Below are positions 55,038 through 63,985 of a DNA stretch of 64,000 bases, piece by piece. Source of the stretch: Chitinophagaceae bacterium (lineage in GTDB: Bacteria; Bacteroidota; Bacteroidia; Chitinophagales; Chitinophagaceae). The DNA lies in NCBI GenBank assembly GCA_016715365.1, contig JADKAM010000003.1, forward strand, positions 186,001 through 250,000, given 5' to 3'. How positions within the stretch are numbered: the stretch's first letter is position 1; each line of letters opens with the position of its first letter. Under the pieces are notes generated by a model. That model was not told where the DNA came from and did not search any database. It saw only the letters and a list, made by a program, of their open reading frames with translations. A program made the position numbers and the translations under genes.

Positions 55038-56387
55038 TTAGATACTTCTGTTTACATCAAAATTTTCCAACTCTTTACTTACTGCATTTAAGAAAGTTGA
55101 GCCAAGTGCACCATCAATAATCCGGTGGTCGTAACTGAGCGAGATGTACATCATGTGGCGTATGGCAATGCTGTCTCCCTGCGGGGTTTCTATAACCATC
55201 GGGCGTTTTTTAATAGCGCCCACAGCCATAATAGCTACCTGCGGCTGGTTGATGATGGGCGTGCCCATGATGCTGCCAAATGTACCCACGTTGGTGAGGG
55301 TAAAAGTGCCGCCTGTGGTATCATCGGGTTTTAATTTTCCGGTACGGGCTGCATTAGCCAGGCCATTTACCTGTTTGGTAAGGCCGGTTAAATTAAGCTG
55401 GTCGGCATTTTTTATTACCGGCACAATTAAGTTGCCGCTTGGCAGGGCAGTGGCCATACCAATGTTGAGGTCTTTTTTAATAATTATTTTATCGCCATCA
55501 ACGCTGCTGCTGAGCATGGGATATTTTTTAATACACTTTACAATGGCCTCAATAAACAGGGGTGTGTAGGTAATTTTTTCGCCTTCTCTTTTTTCGAAAT
55601 CTTTTTTTACTTTTTCTCTCCACATTACCAAACCGGTAACATCGCATTCGGCAAAGCTGGTAACATGTGCTGATGTGTGTTTACTGTCTACCATGTGTTT
55701 GGCAATCAGTTTGCGCATACGGTCCATTTCAATTACTTCTACATTGCCGGTGTATACAGTCGGTGGTTGGTATGTAGGTTTTTCGTTGTCCGTTGTTCGT
55801 TGTTCGTTTGCTATTGGCAAAACAGATACTTCCTGCACCTGCTGGCTTGTCCCTTGTGGCTTATGGCTTGTGGCTTTATCACCTACGTAAGCCAAAATAT
55901 CTTTCTTGCTCACTCTGCCATCCTGGCCTGTGCCAGGTATATTTTCCAGTTCGGCCATGCCAATACCTTCCTGCTGGGCTATATTTAATACAAGCGGAGA
56001 ATAAAACCTGATTTTATTATCTGACGACTGACCACTGACCACTGACGGTGTTGGTTGATACGGTATTTCTTCAACAACTTTTGCATCCTCATATTCTGGT
56101 TTTTCCGGCGCAGGTGCAGGCTGGTTGTTTGAAACAGCTGCATTGGCACCCACCCTTATTTTGGCAATAACGGTACCTATAGGCACCACATCATTCTCTT
56201 TAAATAAAACCTCTTCAATTACACCTTCGGCTGTTGAGGGCACTTCACTGTCTACTTTATCAGTAGCAATATCCAATACAGTTTCGTCCTGCTTAATGGT
56301 ATCACCCGGTTTTTTATGCCATTTTAAAATGGTGGCTTCCATGATGCTTTCTCCCAGCTTTGGCATTACTAAATCAACTAAACTCAT
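55038..56387 (-). CDS. Dihydrolipoyl acyltransferase, E2 component of a 2-oxo acid dehydrogenase complex
   Basis: 449 residues from the ATG at 56387, supported by a -7 box at 56420-56427 that excludes the longer frame. It has one lipoyl domain (about 3-78; lipoylated Lys in DIATDKVDSEVPS), a peripheral-subunit-binding domain (IRFYSPLVLNIAQQEGIGMAELENIPGTG), and a catalytic acyltransferase core ending with SYDHRIIDGALG (His and Asp of the active site). Three Ser/Thr/Gln-rich linker segments are encoded by micro-repeats. E1 and E3 are not nearby, so pyruvate, 2-oxoglutarate or branched-chain specificity cannot be assigned; the single lipoyl domain and the general pattern suit a branched-chain-like E2 of this phylum. 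Confidence 0.93.
   Translation of the reverse strand: MSLVDLVMPKLGESIMEATILKWHKKPGDTIKQDETVLDIATDKVDSEVPSTAEGVIEEVLFKENDVVPIGTVIAKIRVGANAAVSNNQPAPAPEKPEYEDAKVVEEIPYQPTPSVVSGQSSDNKIRFYSPLVLNIAQQEGIGMAELENIPGTGQDGRVSKKDILAYVGDKATSHKPQGTSQQVQEVSVLPIANEQRTTDNEKPTYQPPTVYTGNVEVIEMDRMRKLIAKHMVDSKHTSAHVTSFAECDVTGLVMWREKVKKDFEKREGEKITYTPLFIEAIVKCIKKYPMLSSSVDGDKIIIKKDLNIGMATALPSGNLIVPVIKNADQLNLTGLTKQVNGLANAARTGKLKPDDTTGGTFTLTNVGTFGSIMGTPIINQPQVAIMAVGAIKKRPMVIETPQGDSIAIRHMMYISLSYDHRIIDGALGSTFLNAVSKELENFDVNRSI
55783..56047. repeat. Three in-frame micro-repeat tracts in the E2 linkers
   Basis: Tract 55783-55808 repeats CGTTGTC/CGTTGTT words; 55844-55876 repeats GGCTTGTCCCTTGTGGCTTA; 56021-56047 is CTGACGACTGACCACTGACC, then ACTGACG. 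All keep the reading frame and encode EQRTTDNE, SHKPQGTSQQ and SVVSGQSS. The last tract shares words with the intergenic island at 51065-51093. Confidence 0.75.
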
Positions 56388-56419
56388 ATACTTGTTTGAA
56401 ATTTGTTTGCAATCGTACT

Positions 56420-56427
56420 CAAAGGTA
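56420..56427 (-). promoter_or_regulatory. -7 box of the E2 gene
   Basis: On the minus strand TACCTTTG matches TAnnTTTG; the transcript would begin about 25 bases before the ATG at 56387. Confidence 0.5.
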
Positions 56428-56502
56428 ATTATTTCCGATTTAAGTAGTTGCCAGGACAATAAGAAAGCTTTTGGCAAATTAGCTGCATTTTTTTGCCTGC
56501 GG

Positions 56503-57750
56503 CTAAGATTGGGCCAGTATGAATTTCCGCAGCAAATTCAAAGCATTGGTGGCGGTTAATTGTATATTCCTGGCCCTGTCGAACCGGAAATAAAGCTTTT
56601 GAGCCTGTAAGTTCTCTTTATTGCCCACGGCTATCCAAACAGTGCCGGCGGGTTTATCTGTTGTGCCCCCATCGGGCCCCATAATACCCGACACGGCAAT
56701 TACATAATCAGATTTAAGATGCATTAATGCACCACGGGCCATTTGCAGTACCACTTCTTCACTTACAGCACCTTTTGTTTGCAGTATGTTTTTATCAACC
56801 TGCAACAGATCTTCCTTTGCTTCGTAAGAGTAACTTACCACACTGCCATTATAAAATTTTGAGGAACCAACTATAGAAGTAATCAGGTGTGCAATATAGC
56901 CGCCGGTACAGCTTTCGGCAGTGCACATGGTTTTGCCTGTTGCCAATAGCAATTTGCCAACCACATTTTCCATGGGTTCATCTTTATCAGTTACCAGGTA
57001 ATCCGCCACAAGTGATTTAAGTTGTTCAAATAAACGGCTTATTTCTTTTTCTGTTTCAGCAGCATTAAAACCTGTTGCTGTTAACCGTAATCTAACCATG
57101 CCGAAATTGGGCAGGTAGGCCAGTTTGATGTGAGCAGGCAATGCTTCTTCAAAATCTTTTATCAGTTCGGCTAAAAAACTTTCGCCAACACCGGCAGTTA
57201 ATATTGTATTGTGAATAATGGCCGGAAATTTAAATTGCTTTACCAGTGCCGGTATCACATCATCTGTCATCAGTCCTTTCATTTCGTGCGGCACACCGGG
57301 CAGACTTACAAATACCTTTCCATCTTTATTGAATAACATGCCCGGGGCGGTTCCTCTTTTATTTTGTAACACAGTACAAACATCCGGCACTTCGGCCTGT
57401 TTTAAATTGCGGTCAATAATGGGGCGGTTTAATTTGGTAAAGATGTCGAGTACATTTTGTTTGGCACTTTCGTCAACGATCAATGTACCGCCAAAATATT
57501 TGCAGAGCAGGGGCTTGGTAATATCATCGGCGGTAGGGCCAAGGCCGCCGGTTATTAAAATAATATCGGCATATTTCTGTTCTTCATCCAGTGCGGTCCA
57601 TATTTCATCCCACACATCGCCAACCGCCACCCGGCGCACCACACGAATGCCGGCTTTGTTCAGTTCCTGCGCCATCCAGGCGCTGTTGGTATCTATCACC
57701 TGTCCTATTAAAAGTTCATCGCCGATTGTAATTATAGAAGCCTGTGTCAT
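56503..57750 (-). CDS. cinA: CinA-like protein (MoCF-like domain plus nicotinamide-nucleotide amidase)
   Basis: 415 residues, full length for the two-domain form. The N-terminal MoCF/COG1058 domain starts with ASIITIGDELLIGQVIDTNSAW and includes ITGGLGPTADD; members have ADP-ribose pyrophosphatase activity. The C-terminal PncC domain has TAESCTGGYIAHLITS (catalytic Ser), VVSYSYEAK and AVSGIMGPDGGT; it deamidates NMN in pyridine-nucleotide recycling. It lies directly upstream on the same strand of the E2 gene (126 bases) and is divergent to dacB. Confidence 0.95.
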   Translation of the reverse strand: MTQASIITIGDELLIGQVIDTNSAWMAQELNKAGIRVVRRVAVGDVWDEIWTALDEEQKYADIILITGGLGPTADDITKPLLCKYFGGTLIVDESAKQNVLDIFTKLNRPIIDRNLKQAEVPDVCTVLQNKRGTAPGMLFNKDGKVFVSLPGVPHEMKGLMTDDVIPALVKQFKFPAIIHNTILTAGVGESFLAELIKDFEEALPAHIKLAYLPNFGMVRLRLTATGFNAAETEKEISRLFEQLKSLVADYLVTDKDEPMENVVGKLLLATGKTMCTAESCTGGYIAHLITSIVGSSKFYNGSVVSYSYEAKEDLLQVDKNILQTKGAVSEEVVLQMARGALMHLKSDYVIAVSGIMGPDGGTTDKPAGTVWIAVGNKENLQAQKLYFRFDRARNIQLTATNALNLLRKFILAQS

Positions 57751-57795
57751 GTATCGTTTTTAAAAGATTAATTTTAGTGCAAGATAAGTTAAGGT

Positions 57796-59205
57796 ATGAA
57801 AACATTTTTTTTGGTTTTTAGTTTAGTGATAAGTACAATTTCTTATGGGCAGAAACATGATGCCCGCCTTGCAGCAGCTTATAAAGTTTTTGAAGCCGAT
57901 GCCCGGTTTAAACATGCATTGATAAGCCTGTACGTGGTTGACAGCAAAACAGGTAAAGTTGTATTTGATAAAAACTCGCAGGTAGGATTAGCCCCGGCCA
58001 GTTGTTTGAAAGTGGTAACCAGTGCCGCAGCTTTTGATTTGTTGGGAAAAGATTACCGGTATAGAACAGCATTAGGGATCAGCGGAGATATAAAAGACGG
58101 GCATTTGAATGGCAGCATCAACATTACCGGTTATGGCGATCCTACACTGGGCAGCTGGCGTTATAAAAACACTACAGATGAAGTGGTGTTGAATTCTTTT
58201 TATGAAAGTATTGCAGCTTTAAAAATTAAATCAGCTGCTGAAATGATCATTGATAATTCAAAATGGGGATCTGAAACAATGCCGGGTGGATGGACCTGGG
58301 AGGATATGGGTAATTATTATGGTGCAGGCACAAGTTCATTTAACTGGAATGAAAATCAATACACAGTAAATTTAAAACCGGGCAAACTGGTTGGCGATAA
58401 GGTCGATATACTAACACTAAAACCATATCCGGGTATTCAACTCGTAAATGAATTAACTACTGCAGAAAAAGGCTCCGGCGACCAAACCATCATTTACTTT
58501 TCACCTTATTCCAGCATGGGATTTATCAGGGGCACTATTCCAAGAGGAGTAGATTCATTCAAGGTTGCAGGGGCTTCTACAGATGGTGCTTATAGTTTTG
58601 CTAACGTTTTCGCTTCCAGATTGAATCATTCGGGAATTACAATTGTGCAGGGTACGAAATCGCTGTTTAACAGTTTAATGAATAATGGAAATCAGGTTGT
58701 GATTCCACCTCAAAAATTACTGGCAACACATTATTCCCCGCCGCTTGACAGTATCAATTACTGGTTTCTTCAAAAAAGTGTAAACCTGTATGGCGAAGCA
58801 TTTGTAAAAACAATAGCGTATGAAAAGACAGGTTTTGGTTCAACAGATACCGGTGTAAACATCATCAAAGATTTCTGGAGCAGGAACGGAATAGAAAAAT
58901 CAGCATTAAATATTATTGATGGCAGCGGCCTTTCTCCAGCAAACAGGGTTACCACCAATGCGTTGGTTACTGTAATGCAGTATGCTAAAAAGCAAAACTG
59001 GTTTTCATCTTTTTACAATGCCTTGCCCGAGCAGAATGGCATTAAAATGAAATCGGGTTATATAGGTGGAGTAAGAAGCTATACCGGCTATATTAAATCC
59101 AAATCAGGTACTGAATATACTTTCTCTTTTATCATCAATAATTATGATGGAAACCCCGGTGCTGTAAGGGAAAAAATGTGGAAGCTGCTGGATGTTTTGA
59201 AATAA
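57796..59205 (+). CDS. dacB: D-alanyl-D-alanine carboxypeptidase/endopeptidase, PBP4 type
   Basis: 469 residues with a signal peptide (1-19, TISYGQ). The three penicillin-binding motifs are Ser69-x2-Lys72 (APASCLKVV), Ser-Ile-Asn in PLDSINYWFLQ, and Lys-Ser-Gly in MKSGYIGGVRSYTGY (KSG in place of KTG). INIIDGSGLSPANR is a further class C signature. It trims or cleaves peptidoglycan cross-links in the periplasm. The long insert between motifs 1 and 2 is normal for the class. Divergent to cinA; the 3' end meets a paired repeat island that probably also terminates the transcript. Confidence 0.93.
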   Translation: MKTFFLVFSLVISTISYGQKHDARLAAAYKVFEADARFKHALISLYVVDSKTGKVVFDKNSQVGLAPASCLKVVTSAAAFDLLGKDYRYRTALGISGDIKDGHLNGSINITGYGDPTLGSWRYKNTTDEVVLNSFYESIAALKIKSAAEMIIDNSKWGSETMPGGWTWEDMGNYYGAGTSSFNWNENQYTVNLKPGKLVGDKVDILTLKPYPGIQLVNELTTAEKGSGDQTIIYFSPYSSMGFIRGTIPRGVDSFKVAGASTDGAYSFANVFASRLNHSGITIVQGTKSLFNSLMNNGNQVVIPPQKLLATHYSPPLDSINYWFLQKSVNLYGEAFVKTIAYEKTGFGSTDTGVNIIKDFWSRNGIEKSALNIIDGSGLSPANRVTTNALVTVMQYAKKQNWFSSFYNALPEQNGIKMKSGYIGGVRSYTGYIKSKSGTEYTFSFIINNYDGNPGAVREKMWKLLDVLK

Positions 59206-59319
59206 TGGATAATTTAAAAATGGATAATTGATAATTTATTAAACTAAAAGCTCTCCGCAAATAACACATAAGGCAAGCCTGAAAGGAATTATCAATTATC
59301 CATTAACCCATTATCCATT
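59204..59319. repeat. Paired micro-repeat island between dacB and a thioesterase
   Basis: AATGGATAATTGATAATT (59219-59236) and its exact complement AATTATCAATTATCCATT (59287-59304), each flanked by a further copy of AATGGATAATT or its inverse. The right arm encodes the last residues and TAA stop of the thioesterase; the left arm begins at the dacB stop. Likely serves as a two-way transcription end, though no T-run is present. Confidence 0.85.
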
Positions 59320-59727
59320 AACAAAGTATCCTGCCAGCTTCTCCCTCAACACTTCCGGCATATCGCAACGCTTCATCGTTTTTGCATCTACAAAAAACAA
59401 AGAAACCTCACCGGTATTCAGTAATTCATCCTGCTCATTAAAAATTTCGGCATGAAAAACAATTTTGAAATGTGTGGGCATTTCTTTGAGCGTTGTTTTT
59501 ACAGTTATAAGATCGTCATATTTTGCAGGGCGTAAAAAACGGCTGTGTATTTCAACCACAGGCATGATGATGCCCAGAGCTTCTATTTCTTTATATGTAT
59601 AACCGATCTGCCTGATGGCTTCGGTACGGCCAATTTCATAAAACTGTGCATAGTGACCATAATATACCACGCCCATCTGGTCGGTGAGTGCATAATGTAT
59701 ACGTATTTGTGTTTCGGTGATGAACAT
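59311..59727 (-). CDS. Acyl-CoA thioesterase, YbgC/FadM type (4HBT hotdog fold)
   Basis: 138 residues. IHYALTDQMGVVYYGHYAQFYEIGRTEAI has the Asp, Gly, Tyr and Glu pattern of the 4HBT active site; FLRPAKYDDLITVKTTL is the next family block. These enzymes hydrolyse acyl-CoA or acyl-ACP thioesters in the cytoplasm. It is the third gene of a short operon: DoxX-like gene, a hypothetical membrane gene, then this one only one base later. The last residues (VNG) and stop come from a repeat arm. Confidence 0.92.
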   Translation of the reverse strand: MFITETQIRIHYALTDQMGVVYYGHYAQFYEIGRTEAIRQIGYTYKEIEALGIIMPVVEIHSRFLRPAKYDDLITVKTTLKEMPTHFKIVFHAEIFNEQDELLNTGEVSLFFVDAKTMKRCDMPEVLREKLAGYFVNG

Positions 59728-59728
59728 G

Positions 59729-60295
59729 TCAGTCAGTTTTTTTCATTATCTCATCTGGTGGCTCCGGGTTTTTGATCCTGGCTGCAAAGAACTCGGCAAA
59801 AACATTGGCATAAATCATCAGCACAACAAATAATCCTGTACTGCAGAATTGTATAAATAAACCGCCTCTGGACTTGTTATCCGGAACAAAACCTTCTTCA
59901 GCATTGGTATTAAAAGCTTTTATATAATTATAGGTATCATTTATAAGCCAGGGCAGGTCTCTTATTAAACCATACACTGCTAAAACGGTAAAAAATGTAA
60001 ACAAGATGTCCTTTGTGCCCAGCTTCAAATTTATTTCTCCATGCAGGTTTGCTTTATCTGTTATCCAGCCGGCCAGCTGCTTTGAATTGCGGATGCAGTA
60101 AATAGAAAAAATAGAATATATCGCCAATAAAAGAATGGTAATAATCAATTCCTCCATCAGGTATCCACCTGCAAGGCCATCTGTAAACCATGTAAAAAGA
60201 TAATAAAGAAAGGTGGGTACAAGATCGAGGCTGAAAAAAATACTGCAAATGCCTGCGATGATAAATGCAAGTTGTACCAGGTCAAGTCTTTTCAT
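59729..60295 (-). CDS. Hypothetical four-helix membrane protein
   Basis: 188 residues with four hydrophobic segments (about 5-37, 48-68, 92-115 and 150-172) and a charged C-terminus (RIKNPEPPDEIMKKTD). No family recognised. Located 11 bases after the DoxX gene and one base before the thioesterase start, so it is cotranscribed and perhaps translationally coupled with both. Function unknown. Confidence 0.7.
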   Translation of the reverse strand: MKRLDLVQLAFIIAGICSIFFSLDLVPTFLYYLFTWFTDGLAGGYLMEELIITILLLAIYSIFSIYCIRNSKQLAGWITDKANLHGEINLKLGTKDILFTFFTVLAVYGLIRDLPWLINDTYNYIKAFNTNAEEGFVPDNKSRGGLFIQFCSTGLFVVLMIYANVFAEFFAARIKNPEPPDEIMKKTD

Positions 60296-60306
60296 AAAAT
60301 GGTTAA

Positions 60307-60714
60307 TTATTTTCCAATCATACTGTCAACACTAACCCTGCCGGGACCAACAAATAGTAATACCAGGTAAGCAGTAAGGTACAATGCTGCAGTTTCGCCA
60401 TCTCCAAATACATCGCCATTGTGTGCTTTAAAAACCATAACACAGGTTGCAATAATCAACGGAATGGCAGCAAGTCTTGTAAATAACCCTAATATTAAAA
60501 ACAATGAACAAAAGAATTCTGCAAACACAACCAGCGCCAGCGACATGGTACTGCCTATTCCTAAAAAGTTCATAAACTTATGTTGTAATTCTCCAAAGTG
60601 TATCAGTTTATCATAACCATGCATCATCATCAGAATACCAACACCCAGGCGTAAGATGAGCATGGCTGCACTAAAGGCTCCTGCCGAATATTTTGTAGAT
60701 AATAATTTTCTCAT
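60307..60714 (-). CDS. DoxX-family membrane protein
   Basis: 135 residues, four membrane helices. LILRLGVGILMMMHGYDKLIHF and FAEFFCSLFLILGLFTRLAAIPLI are the diagnostic DoxX blocks. DoxX relatives associate with terminal oxidases or thiol-redox enzymes in some bacteria; in most, including Bacteroidota, no function has been shown. First gene of an operon with a hypothetical membrane protein and a thioesterase. Confidence 0.9.
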   Translation of the reverse strand: MRKLLSTKYSAGAFSAAMLILRLGVGILMMMHGYDKLIHFGELQHKFMNFLGIGSTMSLALVVFAEFFCSLFLILGLFTRLAAIPLIIATCVMVFKAHNGDVFGDGETAALYLTAYLVLLFVGPGRVSVDSMIGK

Positions 60715-60863
60715 GTTGTTTTTTTTAAGGGGTTAGATTTTTAATTAACTGTTAATAAAATTTGGCAACAAAGTTTATTTATCATTTTATTAACAGCAAT
60801 GTAAAAATACATTCGTTTTGTTTACATCAATTATCCACTTATTAACAATCATTTGGAATGATG

Positions 60864-60895
60864 TTTGTAACAGGATATGTAATCAAGTAATTTTG
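60864..60895 (+). promoter_or_regulatory. Consensus promoter of the TPR gene
   Basis: TTTG, 20 bases, TAATTTTG: a full match. Transcription would begin near 60901, so the coding start must lie downstream of that, which excludes the open frame's first ATG at 60818. Confidence 0.75.
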
Positions 60896-60943
60896 CAACC
60901 AGTCCGCAGGATGCTGCGCATAAAAATGCACGAATCTACCACC

Positions 60944-63900
60944 ATGATAAAACAAAAAATTGCCCTGTTGCTTTTTGCAGCAATTATCTCTCTTCCCGTT
61001 TTTGCACAACCCACACATGCTGTAACCGATCCCGAAAAAAAGTATAAAGATGCCAAAGAGCTTTTTGTAAGGGAGCAGTTTGCCCTGGCATATCCTTTAT
61101 TTGCGGAGTTGAGGGCAGCAAACCCGGACAACACAGCAAGCGATCATGCCTACCTCAACGAAGATGTGAACTATTATTACATTGTTTGCGAATTAAAACT
61201 GCAGCAACCTGTTGCAGAGCAGGAAGCCCGCCATTATATTAATGTGGTGAGCAATGAACCCCGCCGTCAATTGCTGAGTTACCATCTGGCAAAATATTAT
61301 TTTCTTAAAGAAGATTTCAATAATGCCATTACATATTACGAAAGGGCAGGACTGGAGAATTTGGCCAATGATGAAATTGCTGATGCAAAATTTGAAAAAG
61401 CATATTCTTATTTTAACCTGAAACAATTCGCCGAAGCCAAACCTTTGTTTGATGAGATACACCAGATGCCCGAAAGCAAATATTTTATACCGGCAAACTA
61501 TTATTACGGCTTTATCAATTACAATGAGCGCAATTATAATGAAGCGATTAAAGCTTTTAAGATGGTAGAAACCCATGAGGATTACAAAGGGGTGGTACCC
61601 TATTACATAGCCGAGATATATTATTTCCAGGGGAAAAAAGAGGAGGCACTGCGTTATGGCGAAAGTGTTTTGGGAAGGGCAGGTACTTTATTCTATCAAA
61701 AAGAAATGAACCTGCTGATTGGTCAGCTATATTTCGAAAAGAAAAATTACCCCAAAGCATTGCCGCTTTTAGAATCTTATGTAAACAGCAGCGATAAGGT
61801 AACCAAGGAAATTATGTATGAACTAAGTTACTGTTATTACGATGCCAATAAATTAGATAAAGCCATTGAAGGGTTTAAACAACTGAGTACCGAAAAAGAT
61901 TCGATGGGACAAAACAGTATGTACCTGCTGGGCGATTGTTACCTGCGTACCAACCAGAAAGCCAATGCCCGCAATGCTTTTCAGTACAGTGCTTATAATA
62001 ACTCCAATAAACTGCAACAGCAGATATCGAGATTTAACTATGCAAAACTCTCTTACGAACTGGGTTACCAGGATATTGCTTTAAATGAAATGAAAAAATA
62101 CCTGAATGATTATCCCAATAGTGAATACGATACCGAAGCTAAAGAGATATTGGTAAGTCTGATGGCCAACACAAATAATTTTGCCGATGCCCTGCAATTG
62201 TATGAATCATTTGATAAGCCAACGGCTTCCATGCAGAAAGTGTATCCACGTATTTTGTATGGCCGTGCGGTAGAATTAATAAATGATCAACAAATAAAAA
62301 GAGGTGATGATCTGCTGACAAAAGTTTTGGCACTCCCTAATTCTGCTGTAACACCTTATGCCAATTTCTGGAAAGGAGAAATTGCTTACCGCAACAAAGA
62401 ATATGACAATGCTATAAAATACCTGAGCTTTTACATGCTGGCCAATGTACCTGCACAGGGCGAAGCCAATAAAAATACCGCCAATTATGACCTGGGCTAT
62501 AGCTGGTTGCAAAAAGAAAATTACAACAAAGCACTTGGCTATTTTGAGCAGATAACAAAAACAGTTTCGGTTACATCATCAGCCATGGAGCAGGATGCTT
62601 ATGTACGCAGCGCCGATTGCTATTTTATGGCTTCGGATTTTGCGAAGGCAAACACCATGTATGACAATGTGATCAATAATGCCCTGCCGCAGAGTGATTA
62701 TGCCATGTTTCAAAAAGCCAGTATTGCAGGTGTAAAAAGTTCAGCAAATAAAATAAGTACATTAAATAACCTGCTGAAACAATATCCAAAAAGTAATTTG
62801 GTGCCGGATGTAAATATGGAGATAGCGCAAACTTATATTGCTGATGAAAAATTCATGTCGGCGGTTCCGTATCTTACTAATGTATTGAACGATGCTGATG
62901 CCGGCGGATTAAAGCCAAGGGCCTACTTAAAACTTGGATTGGTTTATTATAACACCGATAAGTATGATGATGCATTGGTAAATTACCAGGCGCTGGTTGC
63001 AAAGTATCCGCAATCATCTGAAGCGGATGAAGCGACCGACATCATGAAAAATATTTATGTAGAAATTGGCAAGCCTAATGAATACATTGAAATGATGCGC
63101 CGTAGTGGCAAGAATATTTCGGTAACTGAAGCAGATTCGCTTACGTACACAGCTGCCGCTTTAAAATACAATGCCAATGATTGCCCGGCAGCCATTACAG
63201 GCTTTAAAAATTACATATCCAGGTTTCCTGATGGGGCTTATATTTTAGAAGCCAATTATTTCAGCAGCGAATGTTACAATGCAGCCAAAGATTTTCAAAA
63301 TGCGTTGGTTGGGTATGATTTTGTGAACAGCAAAGGCATTAACCGGTTCTTTGAAAAAGCTACGCTGGAAGCCGCCCGTATCAGTTATTTTGAATTGAAG
63401 GATTACAGCAAGGCAAAAAAATATTTTGAATCATTAACCAGCGGTTCTGTTAACCAGGATAACCTGTTAGAAGCCCTGCGGGGATTGGTGCGCTGCTATT
63501 ACCAGTTAAAAGATTATGCACAGGCAAATGATGCAGCAAAAACCCTGTTGACTAAAAAAGGGATCAGTACGGATGATAAATCCATTGCTTTCCTGGTGCT
63601 GGGAAAATCGCAGCAGGTGAACAATGATTGTGCTGCAGCCATCACCTCTTTTAAATCCTGCGCAGCCATTAACAAAGCTGCCTGGGGTGCAGAGGCACGC
63701 TACGAAATTGCCAATTGCCAGTTTGCCATGAATAAGCTTGCTGCAGCCGAAAAATCGGCACTGGCAGTAATTAAGGAAACAGGCAGCTACGATAACTGGG
63801 TAACCAAAAGTTATATTTTACTGGGCGATATTTTCATGCAACAGAAAGATTATTTCAATGCAAAAGCTACGTATGAAAGTGTGGCAAAAAATTCGGTGAT

Positions 63901-63985
63901 ACCGGAATTGAAAAGCGAAGCACAACAAAAACTGGATAAGGCGATAGCAGAAGAAAAATCAGTAAGTAAAGTGGGAGGTGAGTAA
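60944..63985 (+). CDS. Large periplasmic TPR-repeat protein
   Basis: 1013 residues from the ATG at 60944, which begins a signal peptide (MIKQKIALLLFAAIISLPVFAQ); ATGs at 60911 and 60926 are possible, but the earlier one at 60818 precedes the promoter. The mature protein is a chain of helical tetratricopeptide units with the usual pattern (AITYYERAGLENLA, AIKAFKMVETHED, ALPLLESYVNSSD, ALGYFEQITKTV, ALVNYQALVAKYPQSSEA), at least 15 units by eye. Such long TPR proteins in Bacteroidota are periplasmic or membrane-bound scaffolds; some assist type IX secretion or gliding. No enzyme motif. The 5' leader holds a small CGCAG-GATG-CTGCG hairpin. Ends 15 bases before the window edge. Confidence 0.85.
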   Translation: MIKQKIALLLFAAIISLPVFAQPTHAVTDPEKKYKDAKELFVREQFALAYPLFAELRAANPDNTASDHAYLNEDVNYYYIVCELKLQQPVAEQEARHYINVVSNEPRRQLLSYHLAKYYFLKEDFNNAITYYERAGLENLANDEIADAKFEKAYSYFNLKQFAEAKPLFDEIHQMPESKYFIPANYYYGFINYNERNYNEAIKAFKMVETHEDYKGVVPYYIAEIYYFQGKKEEALRYGESVLGRAGTLFYQKEMNLLIGQLYFEKKNYPKALPLLESYVNSSDKVTKEIMYELSYCYYDANKLDKAIEGFKQLSTEKDSMGQNSMYLLGDCYLRTNQKANARNAFQYSAYNNSNKLQQQISRFNYAKLSYELGYQDIALNEMKKYLNDYPNSEYDTEAKEILVSLMANTNNFADALQLYESFDKPTASMQKVYPRILYGRAVELINDQQIKRGDDLLTKVLALPNSAVTPYANFWKGEIAYRNKEYDNAIKYLSFYMLANVPAQGEANKNTANYDLGYSWLQKENYNKALGYFEQITKTVSVTSSAMEQDAYVRSADCYFMASDFAKANTMYDNVINNALPQSDYAMFQKASIAGVKSSANKISTLNNLLKQYPKSNLVPDVNMEIAQTYIADEKFMSAVPYLTNVLNDADAGGLKPRAYLKLGLVYYNTDKYDDALVNYQALVAKYPQSSEADEATDIMKNIYVEIGKPNEYIEMMRRSGKNISVTEADSLTYTAAALKYNANDCPAAITGFKNYISRFPDGAYILEANYFSSECYNAAKDFQNALVGYDFVNSKGINRFFEKATLEAARISYFELKDYSKAKKYFESLTSGSVNQDNLLEALRGLVRCYYQLKDYAQANDAAKTLLTKKGISTDDKSIAFLVLGKSQQVNNDCAAAITSFKSCAAINKAAWGAEARYEIANCQFAMNKLAAAEKSALAVIKETGSYDNWVTKSYILLGDIFMQQKDYFNAKATYESVAKNSVIPELKSEAQQKLDKAIAEEKSVSKVGGE

